Source: Gemella morbillorum (GTDB lineage Bacteria; Bacillota; Bacilli; Staphylococcales; Gemellaceae). From it: a DNA stretch of 64,000 bases. Shown here in pieces: positions 10,248 through 18,738 of the stretch (position 1 is the first letter of the stretch; the number at the start of each line of letters is the position of its first letter). Both the position numbers and the translations under genes were made by a program. The stretch covers positions 1,696,931-1,760,930 of the forward strand of contig NZ_LS483440.1 in assembly GCF_900476045.1 (NCBI RefSeq). Reading direction: 5' to 3'. Under the pieces are notes generated by a model. That model saw only the letters and a program-made list of their open reading frames with translations. It was not told the DNA's origin and ran no database searches.

Positions 10248-10349
10248 GTTTGTTTACAAAAAATAATTATTGTTATTAACAATAATTACCTGTAGAACTA
10301 TAAAAAGTTATTTATTTAAAATATGAGTTGTAAATGATATAAAAAACAT

Positions 10350-10731
10350 TGGTGGCTACTATTAAAAGACACAGATGAACTACCAGTCGATATAATATAT
10401 AAATGATAATACAAAAACAATTTATACTAGAACTAGTAAAAAAACTATAGATTAAAAATATCTTGTGTAGGATATAAGGAAAAACATAAAGAAAAAAGAT
10501 TATGATAAATTTAAAGAAATAGTACATGAGGAAAGAACATTACCTATATGTATAAGAAAGTCACTTAATACATCTAGAAAGTATTCTAGTTATATTGAAA
10601 ATACGATATCATACCCTAAATATACAAATGGTTATTTAGAGGATATCAATAATAAATTAAAATTAATAAAACAAGTAGCGTTCGGTTATAGGAAACTTAA
10701 AAACTTTAAAATAAGAGTATTACTATATTAG
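10350..10731 (+). pseudogene. ISL3-family transposase remnant (C-terminal part)
   Basis: Broken frames still read WWLLLKDTDELPVDIIYK, then YDKFKEIVHEERTLP, and finally NGYLEDINNKLKLIKQVAFG, YRKLKNFKIRVLLY and a stop. These are the C-terminal motifs of an ISL3 transposase (compare EGINNKIKVIKRISYGYR in the copy at 4.4 kb). Several stops and frame changes lie between them. It is followed at 10733 by CTCTTTGTCAA, resembling an ISL3 terminal repeat. Confidence 0.7.
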
Positions 10732-10791
10732 CTCTTTGTCAATAGATGTGGATAAAAAAATTTATAAAAAAATATTTTTTCACTTTAAAAA

Positions 10792-10829
10792 CACAAAAAA
10801 GGCTATAAAACAACCATTTACAACCTTTT
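10792..10829 (-). terminator. Minus-strand terminator hairpin
   Basis: AAAAAAGGUUGUAAA pairs with UUUAUAGCCUUUUUU with two wobbles on the minus strand. It lies downstream of the transposase remnant ending at 10935. Confidence 0.5.
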
Positions 10830-10853
10830 TTATTTATCTTTACATAACTAAAT

Positions 10854-10915
10854 AAGCCTACCCATTATCGTTTTTGACTTTTATTGACTAATGATAACCT
10901 TTTGTAGGCTTTTTA
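10854..10915. terminator. Long hairpin between two IS remnants
   Basis: AGCCTAC at the left pairs with GTAGGCT at the right, with an inner TTATC/GATAA pairing, and is followed by TTTTTAAAT. It may be a terminator or part of an IS end. Confidence 0.4.
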
Positions 10916-10934
10916 AATATTTAATTTCAAATAT

Positions 10935-11757
10935 TTAACCTGCCCTTATTTGTGTATTTTCATTATTATATAAGTCCTTTTTCTTAACTTTATAATTTTG
11001 TCTTGTTACTGTATTAATATTATTTAAATAATTAAATCTCATAAATAAACGTGTTCTTAGATTGTAAAAATTTTTATACCCACGACCATTATTTTTTATT
11101 TTCTGAATAGTACGATTATTTGCTTCTACTTTAGCATTATTATATTGTGGATATAACAATGCATTAATAATATACTCTTGATATTTTGTATATGTTTTTT
11201 AATATGGATTTTGTTCTTTTGGTAGTTCTATATTCTTTATTATTTAACAATTTTCTAAATGCTGCTACATCATTATCATTAAATATATTTAATACATCTT
11301 GATACAAATAGTACATTAATTCTAAATCTTTTGAATATGACAAACATTCTTTTAAAGCTTCAAAGTCTGTATTAATTCCTATATATACCCTATATTTTTT
11401 GTACTTGAATTCTAATCTATTTACTTTATCATAATTTTTTCTTAATAAATTTCTTGATTTGTATAGTAGTTTATATTCTCTGCTATTAATACTATATTTC
11501 TTTTGTACTTCATTTCTAATTGCATTAATCGCTGTTGACACTAACTTAATTAAATGAAATCTATCTACTATTATCTTAGCTTGTGGAAAGTGTTTTTTAG
11601 CTAACACAATATAACTATCCCACATATCAGTCACAAAAAATTGTATATCATTTTTAGCTACTTTGGTATATTCATTAAAATAATCATCTAAATAATACTT
11701 TCTACTTGTAATAATAAAGTCTTTTAATCTATTTTTCTCCGGTTTTATAAACATCAT
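10935..11757 (-). pseudogene. ISL3-family transposase remnant, 5'-truncated and frame-broken
   Basis: The larger piece (11164-11757) contains DIQFFVTDMWDSYIVLAKKH and FPQAKIIVDRFHLIKLV, the catalytic core of ISL3 enzymes. The smaller piece (10935-11159) has YNNAKVEANNRTIQKIKNNG and the terminal region. A stop and frame change near 11160 separates them. The N-terminal zinc finger and DNA-binding half is missing: homology begins around KNRLKDF at 11730, where it abuts a different decayed gene, so that point marks a truncation junction. Confidence 0.75.
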
Positions 11758-12072
11758 CCAATAGTTTGTTTATTTCTTGTTTTATCTCTTTTTCATACTT
11801 ATTCTTTTCTTCTTCTGTTGCGAGCCTACTACCCTTATCTCTACCTTGATCTATAACGCTGTCTATTATACTCATATCCCTATCGAAAATTATGAGATTG
11901 CGATACCCATTTATATATACATATATTTTTTACTATCTGTAGGCAATTGAATAATGAATTTTGTTTCTCCTTTGGTTCCCAGTTTTGGAATCCTATCCAT
12001 CATTTTTAAATCATAATCATCTACTTGATAGCCTGCTTTTCTTATTTGTTCAGCGTATTTTGTTATATTCAT
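11729..12072 (-). pseudogene. Hypothetical small gene, frameshifted
   Basis: Starts MNITKYAEQIRKAGYQVDDY at 12072 and reaches a stop at 11911 (53 residues). The next frame continues naturally with YINGYRNLIIFDRDMSIID and a charged helical tail (ATEEEKNKYEKEIKQEINKL), ending at 11729 against the ISL3 remnant. A single frameshift near 11911 explains this. I do not recognise the family. It follows the 102-residue membrane protein gene at 12085 by 12 bases, so the two probably formed an operon. Confidence 0.5.
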
Positions 12073-12084
12073 CAACCTGTCTAA

Positions 12085-12393
12085 TTATTCAAATTCATTA
12101 CCTTTATTGTTTTCTCTAGTTAAGACTTTTGGAGCTTCTAATACATCATACAAAACGACTATTATTAGGACTACCATAAATAGTAATAATGTTACTTTGA
12201 AAAATCTACTCAACATTCTTAAATTTACCTCGTATTTATCTAACACTTCTAATGACCTTTGGATATCTTCTTTGTTTATCCCTGATGATATTCTTTCTGA
12301 TACCTTATTCGGAACTACTACCTTTCTTCTACTACCTTTTCTGAAAAATAAAGTGCTGTAGTCTCCTCTTCTATTAAAACCGAATAAAAACAT
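12085..12393 (-). CDS. Small single-pass membrane protein of unknown function
   Basis: 102 residues with a basic N-terminus (FNRRGDYSTLFFRKGSRRKV), a soluble middle, one transmembrane helix at about residues 65-85 (FFKVTLLLFMVVLIIVVLYD) and a short acidic tail. No family recognised. It lies between two decayed genes on the same strand, so it may be a survivor of a small operon. Confidence 0.55.
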   Translation of the reverse strand: MFLFGFNRRGDYSTLFFRKGSRRKVVVPNKVSERISSGINKEDIQRSLEVLDKYEVNLRMLSRFFKVTLLLFMVVLIIVVLYDVLEAPKVLTRENNKGNEFE

Positions 12394-12498
12394 GTTTTAT
12401 CTTTCTCGCTATACTGTCCTCTTATATCCAACCTTACTTTCCCTTTTAATATATATATTACCTAATTAGATTATTTTACTATAATCTCTATCTGTCAT

Positions 12499-12861
12499 CT
12501 ACTTTTCCTTCAAATATATTATTTCAATCTTTCTTTTTTCTTTTTTGACTTCTCTAAATTTCACATCCCCTCTATGAAATCCAAAACGTAGTTTATCTCC
12601 TAACTTATTTTCACTAAGGTGCATAGTTATAGTGTCATTTATCTCGACTGTTATCCGCCAAGTTTGTGCTGCTGTATTTGGTTTTTCAAAACTCAAAAAT
12701 TTTACCTTCTTTATCTCGCTTCCTTCTACCAGCTCTACATTATCCAATATATATTGCACTACCCTATCTTGTTCATATGTACTTACTTCTTCTTTCTTTT
12801 AGCATCCAACTAATATTATAATTATTAACGCACTTAATATAACTAATATATTCTTTTTCAC
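12499..12861 (-). pseudogene. Small lipoprotein gene with a stop right after the lipobox cysteine
   Basis: From a GTG at 12859-12861, preceded by AAAGGAAG, the frame reads VKKNILVILSALIIII and then the lipobox LVGC. It meets TAA at 12799-12801 immediately after the cysteine, then continues in frame KKEEVSTYEQDRVVQYILDN to a normal stop at 12499 (120 residues in all). The soluble part (VKFLSFEKPNTAAQTWRITVEIND) resembles small streptococcal lipoproteins of unknown function. An internal ATG at 12759 would give an 86-residue cytoplasmic fragment. A nonsense mutation is the simplest reading. Confidence 0.65.
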
Positions 12862-13012
12862 GACTTTCTTCCTTTCTATTTCCCATCCACCTTATTATAG
12901 CATACTTTTTATTTTTCTTTTTGCATAAAAATAGAGCTTAGTTTATTCGAAATATTTTATCACCTGAAAAATCACCTCATCTAAAATCTTCCTTTTTAAT
13001 AGCATATCCAAA

Positions 13013-13052
13013 CAAAAAAGACTTTACTCTTAACTGATAAGAATAAAGTCTC
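13013..13052 (-). terminator. Terminator of the PspC-domain gene
   Basis: A 14-base-pair stem (AGACUUUAUUCUUA with UAAGAGUAAAGUCU) and UCAGU loop is followed by UUUUUUGU on the minus strand. The stretch 12862-13012 shows no gene. Confidence 0.85.
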
Positions 13053-13060
13053 ATATTTAT

Positions 13061-13351
13061 TTATTTTTCCCAAGCGCGTCCTTCAACGTAGCTTGATTTT
13101 TTATAATTTTGTTTTATCGGTTTACTTGGCATAACTATTACTAATAAAAAATATAGTAATATCGGACTTCCAAAAGAAAAGATACTTGCAATTAAGAATA
13201 ACGCTCTTAACAAACTTACACTTATTCCGAATCTCTCACCAAGTCCATTGCATACACCGGCAATCATTGCACCATTATAAACTTTATATATTTGTTTTTT
13301 TTCTAGAAATTCAAGGAAATTATTCCACATTCTATTTAATGACTCTATCAT
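13061..13351 (-). CDS. PspC-domain membrane protein
   Basis: 96 residues starting MIESLNRMWNNFLEFLEKKQ. This start is preferred over one 15 codons upstream because GAGGAGGAG lies seven bases before it. The PspC domain is seen as YNGAMIAGVCNGLGERFGIS, followed by two hydrophobic segments (LRALFLIASIFSF, ILLYFLLVIVMP) and a basic tail. PspC proteins sit in the membrane and are linked to envelope stress in other bacteria. In Firmicutes the role of short forms is less clear. A possible 26-codon frame (13401-13481) precedes it. Confidence 0.85.
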   Translation of the reverse strand: MIESLNRMWNNFLEFLEKKQIYKVYNGAMIAGVCNGLGERFGISVSLLRALFLIASIFSFGSPILLYFLLVIVMPSKPIKQNYKKSSYVEGRAWEK

Positions 13352-13400
13352 AGCAAACTCCTCCTCGCCATAACTTTTACACTTATAATTTTTCATTTAT

Positions 13401-13481
13401 CTACTTTAGTGAGCTTATTATATATCCGAAACTTAAAATAAAGTTTATAAATTCTACTACTTGCTTTGCTAGCTTTGACAT
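13401..13481 (-). CDS. Possible 26-residue peptide upstream of the PspC gene
   Basis: ATG at 13481 opens a frame starting MSKLAKQVVEFINFILSFGY, hydrophobic with a basic start. The GAGAG upstream is only a weak ribosome binding site. It may be a real small membrane peptide or chance. Confidence 0.25.
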   Translation of the reverse strand: MSKLAKQVVEFINFILSFGYIISSLK

Positions 13482-13533
13482 ATTTACTCTCTTCGCTAAA
13501 ATTATACACCTAAAATAAATACTAATCAATATT

Positions 13534-13559
13534 TTTAACACATTTTCTATTTGAATATC
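13534..13559. repeat. Left flank direct repeat of the copper composite element
   Basis: 26 bases abutting the left IS end. They match the 23 bases abutting the right IS end (18441-18463) except for one substitution and a 3-base gap. This is consistent with a diverged target duplication. Confidence 0.5.
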
Positions 13560-14647
13560 TGTATAGATGTTAAACATTTGTTACAAAAATACATTAAAAA
13601 AAATATTTCTTTCCTAATGTAGCTTTAACCTAATGATTTTGCTTGCACTCTTTTAATACTTCATTTGGACTCTTAAAGCCTAGTACTTTTCTTGATATGT
13701 TGTTGTATCTTGTATTGTATTTCTTTATTGACCTTAACAGTTCTTCCTTGCTTTTAAATTTCTTGTCTGCATAGTACTTGCTGTCAAGCCTGTGGCTTCT
13801 TTCCACTTTTCCATTCTCCCATGGCGAATATGGACGGGTTGTCCCATACTCTATCCCCTTCTCCTCCAGTTTCAGCTCAAACAGCGTTTTCTTATCACTT
13901 TCAGAATTTGTGAACTCTTTCCCATTGTCTGTCTGAACTTTCTTTATGTCAAATCCCAGCTCCTTTTCCAAGTTCTCTAGAAACTTTGCAGTCTGATAGG
14001 TGCTTTTTTCATCTGCTATTCTTAACACTCTTTTTCTTGTATATTCATCTAATGCCGTTATTTGATAATACTTCTGGTCACGTGTGCCAAACTGTATGCA
14101 TTCTTCCGGAACATATTTTATGTCTATCTGTACTCTATCCCCAGGGTACTTAGCCTGTTCAACCTTCTTTTTTCTTTTATGCTGCTTTTTAAGCTTTTCT
14201 TTGGCATTGCCCTTTATTTTCTTTGTTATCTTGCACATTGAATCGTATGTACGGCTGTAGCCTTCCTTTCTTGCTTTGACATAAACTTCTGCCAGCTCTT
14301 CATAGCCACATTTCCTGTATTTTTTCATAACCAGTTCTATTTCTTCTTGCGTGTGCTGGTTTGGGTGGCTCTTAGGTCTTCTGCTTTTTGGCAGAAGAGA
14401 CTGGACTGTACCGTCGTATCTGTCTCTCCAACGTTTTATCTGCTGACGTGATGTCTTATACTTCACTGCTGCCTTTGAATTATTATGTTTTATTGCATAC
14501 TCAATTGCCCGTTGACGAACACGGTATATTTCTGATATATCACTCATATGAAAGGCTTCTCCTTAATGTGATTTTGGTTGGCTTACATTATATCAGAAAC
14601 CTTTCTTTTTTTGTATATTCTTGTCACATATGTATTATCTCACAACA
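13560..14647 (-). mobile_element. IS481-type insertion sequence, intact copy
   Basis: 1088 bases, starting TGTATAGATGT and ending ..CACAACA. The ends are imperfect inverted repeats (ACATTTGTTACAAAAATA versus ACATATGTGACAAGAATA). It contains one complete transposase gene. Confidence 0.8.
13630..14547 (-). CDS. IS481-type DDE transposase
   Basis: 305 residues. The N-terminal helix-turn-helix (NNSKAAVKYKTSRQQIKRWRDRYDG, residues 21-45) binds the terminal repeats. The rve/DDE catalytic core has its acidic residues in VQIDIKYV (about 143), VQTDNGKEF (about 204) and PYSPWENGKVERSH (about 243). A basic linker with KKQHKRKKKVEQ lies between. The gene appears intact, so the copy could be active. The start is the ATG at 14547, following a purine-rich AAGGAGAAG. 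The second copy at 17.7 kb is nearly identical but internally deleted. Confidence 0.9.
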   Translation of the reverse strand: MSDISEIYRVRQRAIEYAIKHNNSKAAVKYKTSRQQIKRWRDRYDGTVQSLLPKSRRPKSHPNQHTQEEIELVMKKYRKCGYEELAEVYVKARKEGYSRTYDSMCKITKKIKGNAKEKLKKQHKRKKKVEQAKYPGDRVQIDIKYVPEECIQFGTRDQKYYQITALDEYTRKRVLRIADEKSTYQTAKFLENLEKELGFDIKKVQTDNGKEFTNSESDKKTLFELKLEEKGIEYGTTRPYSPWENGKVERSHRLDSKYYADKKFKSKEELLRSIKKYNTRYNNISRKVLGFKSPNEVLKECKQNH

Positions 14648-14682
14648 TTTCTTAGAATAGACTTTTTAAGTTTTTTAATAAA

Positions 14683-14719
14683 AAATACCTTATTCAATCT
14701 AAGAATAAGGATTTTTTAT
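14683..14719 (-). terminator. Terminator downstream of copA
   Basis: An AAAAAATCCTTATTC / GAATAAGGTATTTTTT stem with AATCTAA-type loop (one mismatch) is U-rich on the minus-strand exit side. It is about 100 bases after the copA stop. Confidence 0.65.
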
Positions 14720-14821
14720 ATCATTTCTACAAGTTTGTAAATTGCTATTTATTAAAAGGTATTAAGTCATTTTCTATTTATAAATTATAATATTGTAAAC
14801 TTCAACCTATTTTTTAAAATT

Positions 14822-17050
14822 CTATTTAACTTTAAAAAATTTCAATCTTAAAGCATTCCCCAAAACTGATACTGAACTAAATGACATTGCAAAAGCCGCT
14901 ATCATCGGATCCAATTTTGGTCCATTGAAAAATGCATAAAATATTCCAGCGGCAAATGGTATTCCAAGTACGTTATAAAATAATGCCCAAAATAGATTTT
15001 CCTTTATATTTGTGATTGTCGCTTTACTTAATGATATTGCACCCGCAACATCTCTCAAATCGTTTCTAATTAAGACAATATCAGCTGATTCTATCGCAAC
15101 ATCTGTTCCATTTCCTATCGCAATTCCAACGTTTGCCTGAGCCAGTGCTGGTGAATCGTTAATTCCGTCTCCAACCATTGCAACAAATTCATCTTTTTCC
15201 TGAAGTTCCTTTACTTTTTGAGATTTCTGATAAGGCAGCACTTCTGAAATTACATCATCTATTCCCACTTGTTTTGCGATAAATTTGGCAGTTTTTTCGT
15301 TATCTCCAGTTAACATTATTGTCTTGATTCCCATTTTTTTCAGTTTTTCTATAGCTTCCTTGCTTGTTTCCTTGATAACGTCTGCAACTGCAACAAGTCC
15401 CACCAATTCGTTATCAATCGAAATGTACATTGGCGTTTTTCCTTCATTCGACAAAATATCATAATCTTTTTGAGAAATTTCCACATTGATTTTTCGATTT
15501 TCCATCAATTTTCTATTTCCAATTTGAACTTCCTTGCCTTCAAATATTGCACGAATACCGTAACCTGGCATTGCCCTAAATTTTTCATACGGCTTAATTT
15601 CAATATTTTTCTCTTTTGCCTTGTTTACGATTGCTTCTGCCAATGGATGCTCTGAATCATTTTCCACACTTGCAGCGATTTTTAACAATTCATTTTCATT
15701 ATATTTCCCATAAGCAATCAAATCAGTCAGTACAGGCTTTCCTTTCGTAATCGTACCAGTCTTGTCAAAGACAACAGTTTTAATTTTATGTGCTCTTTCA
15801 AGGGCTTCCCCGCTTTTTATAAGAATACCGTTCTCAGCCCCTTTTCCAGTTCCAACCATTATTGATGTAGGTGTTGCAAGTCCCAATGCACACGGACACG
15901 CAATTACAAGTACAGCGATAAAAAACGACAATGCAGTAACCAATCCACTTCCACTTAGAAACCAAGCAATCCCTGTAATTATCGCAATCCCAATAACAAT
16001 TGGCACAAAATACGCCGACACAATATCTGCCATTCTAGAAATAGGAGCCTTTGACCCCTGTGCCTCCTCAACCAGCTTTATAATTTGTGACAAAACTGTA
16101 TTTTTACCAATTTCAGTCGCCTCAAATCTGATACTTCCATTTTTATTTATACTTCCTCCAACAACCTTATCTCCAACTTTTTTGCTTACTGGCAAACTTT
16201 CTCCTGTCAACATTGACTCATCAATCGAAGTCGCCCCTTCCACAATCCTTCCATCCACCGCAATTTTTTCTCCCGGCTTCACAATAACAATATCTCCAAC
16301 TTTCAAGTTTTCAATCAGAACCTCCTTTTCCGCTCCATTTTCAATAATTTTAGCCTTTTTAGGTTGAAGTCCGATAAGTTTTTTTATTGCCGATGAAGTT
16401 TGACCTTTTGTTTTTGCCTCCAGCAGTTTTCCAAACAAGATTAACGTAATAATTGTACCAGCCGTCTCATAATATAAATCCATATGTGCTTCAGGGTCTA
16501 CAGTTACAATTCTAAAAGTTGCGTAAATTCCATAGAGTACCGCCGCTGTTGCCCCAATAGCAATTAATGAATCCATTGTTGGAGATTTTCTTACTAAATT
16601 TTTAAATCCATGTAAAAAAAAATCTCTCCCAGCATAAATAATAGGCAAAGTCAACACAAACTGTGCCAACGCAAAATTAAGCGGATTTACCTTAGGATTC
16701 AAAAATTCAGGAAGTACTGCCCCAAGCATATGCCCCATCGAAATATACAAAAGTGGAACAACAAAAATAATTGCCAAAATTAATCGATTTTTCAAGCTTT
16801 TTATTTTCTCTTGATAAAGTTCCATCTTTTTATCTTCTATCATATCCTCAACCAGTCCATACCCAGCCGACTCCACTATTTCCCTAATTTTATCAAAATT
16901 GTACTTCTTCTCATCATATTCAATATTCAATTTTTCAGTTGCAAAATTAACTGAAGCATTAATATCATTATTTTTATTAAGTGCCTTTTCCACAGCATTG
17001 GCACAAGATGCACAGCTCATTCCAGTTACTGTATAGTTTTTTTCTGCCAT
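14822..17050 (-). CDS. copA: Copper-exporting P1B-type ATPase
   Basis: A membrane pump that expels Cu(I) at the cost of ATP. 742 residues from the ATG at 17050, chosen over one six codons upstream because AAGGAGG sits eight bases before it. One N-terminal heavy-metal domain has C13 and C16 in GMSCASC. Transmembrane pairs follow, then the TGES actuator loop, the intramembrane copper site [11 protein letters not shown], the phosphorylation motif [20 protein letters not shown] (HP motif), and the hinge [13 protein letters not shown]. The C-terminal helices end [16 protein letters not shown], the usual M and S copper ligands. The gene lies 33 bases after copY inside the composite element. Confidence 0.95.
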   Translation of the reverse strand: MAEKNYTVTGMSCASCANAVEKALNKNNDINASVNFATEKLNIEYDEKKYNFDKIREIVESAGYGLVEDMIEDKKMELYQEKIKSLKNRLILAIIFVVPLLYISMGHMLGAVLPEFLNPKVNPLNFALAQFVLTLPIIYAGRDFFLHGFKNLVRKSPTMDSLIAIGATAAVLYGIYATFRIVTVDPEAHMDLYYETAGTIITLILFGKLLEAKTKGQTSSAIKKLIGLQPKKAKIIENGAEKEVLIENLKVGDIVIVKPGEKIAVDGRIVEGATSIDESMLTGESLPVSKKVGDKVVGGSINKNGSIRFEATEIGKNTVLSQIIKLVEEAQGSKAPISRMADIVSAYFVPIVIGIAIITGIAWFLSGSGLVTALSFFIAVLVIACPCALGLATPTSIMVGTGKGAENGILIKSGEALERAHKIKTVVFDKTGTITKGKPVLTDLIAYGKYNENELLKIAASVENDSEHPLAEAIVNKAKEKNIEIKPYEKFRAMPGYGIRAIFEGKEVQIGNRKLMENRKINVEISQKDYDILSNEGKTPMYISIDNELVGLVAVADVIKETSKEAIEKLKKMGIKTIMLTGDNEKTAKFIAKQVGIDDVISEVLPYQKSQKVKELQEKDEFVAMVGDGINDSPALAQANVGIAIGNGTDVAIESADIVLIRNDLRDVAGAISLSKATITNIKENLFWALFYNVLGIPFAAGIFYAFFNGPKLDPMIAAFAMSFSSVSVLGNALRLKFFKVK

Positions 17051-17083
17051 AATCTTTTCCTCCTTCATTTAGTACACTATATC

Positions 17084-17551
17084 TTAAATATGCTTATGTC
17101 CGCTATGTTCGCAATTACACTGCCCCTCCACACAATCACACAAAACTTCTTTCACAGCCGTTTTCCTCTTTTTCTCAACAGCCTTTAAAATCAAATCCAA
17201 ATCATCAAAACTCAGTTCACTGTTCTCAATAACTTTTCCTATCATTTCTCCAACTTTCGTTTTACAAATTTTATCAAAAGTTTCTAATATATAACTGTTA
17301 GCAACTTCCTTTTCTGTAAAATCTGTCGAATAAATATACTTGTTCCCAATTTCCCTCTTTTTCAAAATATTCTTTTCCAGCAGCCGATTCAATAGCGCCT
17401 TTATTGTAGCCTGTTTCCAGTTCATTTTCTCACAAAGCACCTCTGCCACAAACTTGCTCGTAACTTCGCTATTTGCCCACACAACTCGCATTACTTCCCA
17501 TTCTGCATCGGTTATATGCTGTTTTTTATCGATTCTGCAATTTTCTTTCAC
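17084..17551 (-). CDS. copY: CopY-type copper-responsive repressor
   Basis: 155 residues of the BlaI/CopY family. The winged helix covers residues 12-85 (ITDAEWEVMRVVWANSEVTS, ATIKALLNRLLEKNIL). The C-terminal metal hook CDCVEGQCNC is an exact CxCx4CxC, the motif by which CopY exchanges zinc for Cu(I) and lets go of DNA. A His-rich end (HSGHKH) may add metal ligands. The protein represses its own operon with copA. Two TTACNNNNGTAA dyads surround the -10 upstream. Confidence 0.93.
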   Translation of the reverse strand: MKENCRIDKKQHITDAEWEVMRVVWANSEVTSKFVAEVLCEKMNWKQATIKALLNRLLEKNILKKREIGNKYIYSTDFTEKEVANSYILETFDKICKTKVGEMIGKVIENSELSFDDLDLILKAVEKKRKTAVKEVLCDCVEGQCNCEHSGHKHI

Positions 17552-17571
17552 ATTCTTACCTCCTTTAATGT

Positions 17572-17628
17572 TTACGTTTGTAATCGTTTTGTATTATACA
17601 GTTTACAACAGTAATCGTTTTTTGTCAA
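17572..17628 (-). promoter_or_regulatory. cop promoter with two CopY-type dyads
   Basis: A TATAAT -10 (within 17591-17599) lies between TTACGTTTGTAA (17572-17583) and TTACAACAGTAA (17603-17614), both fitting the palindromic CopY/BlaI operator pattern. A TTGACA is at 17623-17628, but its spacing to the -10 is longer than usual. Confidence 0.65.
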
Positions 17629-17637
17629 GTATTTTTT

Positions 17638-18440
17638 TGTATAGATGTCAAACATTTGTTACAAAAATACATTAAAAAAATATTTCTTTCCTAATGTAGC
17701 TTTAACCTAATGATTTTGCTTGCACTCTTTTAATACTTCATTTGGACTCTTAAAGCCTAGTACTTTTCTTGATATGTTGTTGTATCTTGTATTGTATTTC
17801 TTTATTGACCTTAACAGTTCTTCCTTGCTTTTAAATTTCTTGTCTGCATAGTACTTGCTGTCAAGCCTGTGGCTTCTTTCCACTTTTCCATTCTCCCATG
17901 GCGAATATGGACGGGTTGTCCCGTACTCTATCCTCAGGGTACTTAGCCTGTTCAACCTTCTTTTTTCTTTTATGCTGCTTTTTAAGCTTTTCTTTGGCAT
18001 TGCCCTTTATTTTCTTTATTATCTTGCACATTGAATCGTATGTACGGCTGTAGCCTTCCTTTCTTGCTTTGACATAAACTTCTGCCAGCTCTTCATAGCC
18101 ACATTTCCTGTATTTTTTCATAACCAGTTCTATTTCTTCTTGCGTGTGCTGGTTTGGGTGGCTCTTAGGTCTTCTGCTTTTTGGCAGAAGAGACTGGACT
18201 GTACCGTCGTATCTGTCTCTCCAACGTTTTATCTGCTGACGTGATGTCTTATACTTCACTGCTGCCTTTGAATTATTATGTTTTATTGCATACTCAATTG
18301 CCCGTTGACGAACACGGTATATTTCTGATATATCACTCATATGAAAGGCTTCTCCTTAATGTGATTTTGGTTGGCTTACATTATATCAGAAACCTTTCTT
18401 TTTTTGTATATTCTTGTCACATATGTATTATCTCACAACA
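17638..18440 (-). mobile_element. IS481-type insertion sequence, internally deleted copy
   Basis: 803 bases, nearly identical to the copy at 13560 at both ends. It lacks 284 internal bases that lie between two TACTCTATCCCC repeats (13847 and 14131 in the intact copy). Confidence 0.85.
17707..18340 (-). pseudogene. Truncated IS481-type transposase
   Basis: The N-terminal half (to KYPEDRV) and the C-terminal end (from IEYGTTRPYSPWENGK) are present in different frames. The 284-base deletion removes the first two catalytic aspartates and shifts the frame, so no active enzyme can be made. The ends of the element remain and could still be mobilised by the intact copy. Confidence 0.9.
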
Positions 18441-18463
18441 TTTAACACGTTTTCTTGAATATC
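18441..18463. repeat. Right flank direct repeat of the copper composite element
   Basis: TTTAACACG..TTGAATATC, 23 bases, abuts the right IS end and mirrors 13534-13559. The rest of 18464-18720 is AT-rich, with no gene seen. Confidence 0.5.
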
Positions 18464-18738
18464 ACTATATTTTTGAACTTTTTCGTAACAATGAACATTT
18501 ATATATCTTTTACTTTTTCTATATAGTATAATAAATTAGATATTAATTGATAGTGAATATCAAATAAGGGCATAGATCCCCTATACGAAATAAGTTTATT
18601 CTATGTAATTAAAATTTTAAATACTGGTATTTATAATTTTTAAACTATATTTTGCAATATAAGTCAGCTAAGCTTTACTATATTTGTTTAAACTTTTTCG
18701 TTGTTTTATAGATCTAAATATATTTAAAAGGAGATATT

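Larger units (their letters stand above)
13560..18440. mobile_element. Composite-transposon-like unit carrying copper efflux genes
   Basis: Two directly repeated IS481-type copies (13560-14647 and 17638-18440) enclose copA and copY. Both copies begin TGTATAGATGT and end ..TCTCACAACA. Similar 26/23-base sequences flank the whole unit. The transposase and CopA sequences look unlike the neighbouring genes and resemble oral Fusobacteriota versions from memory, so horizontal transfer is likely but not proved. Only the left copy has an intact transposase. Confidence 0.75.

Noticed and set aside
10312..10527. Minus-strand 71-codon frame
   Set aside because: Hydrophobic low-complexity frame lying opposite an ISL3 transposase remnant with recognisable motifs.
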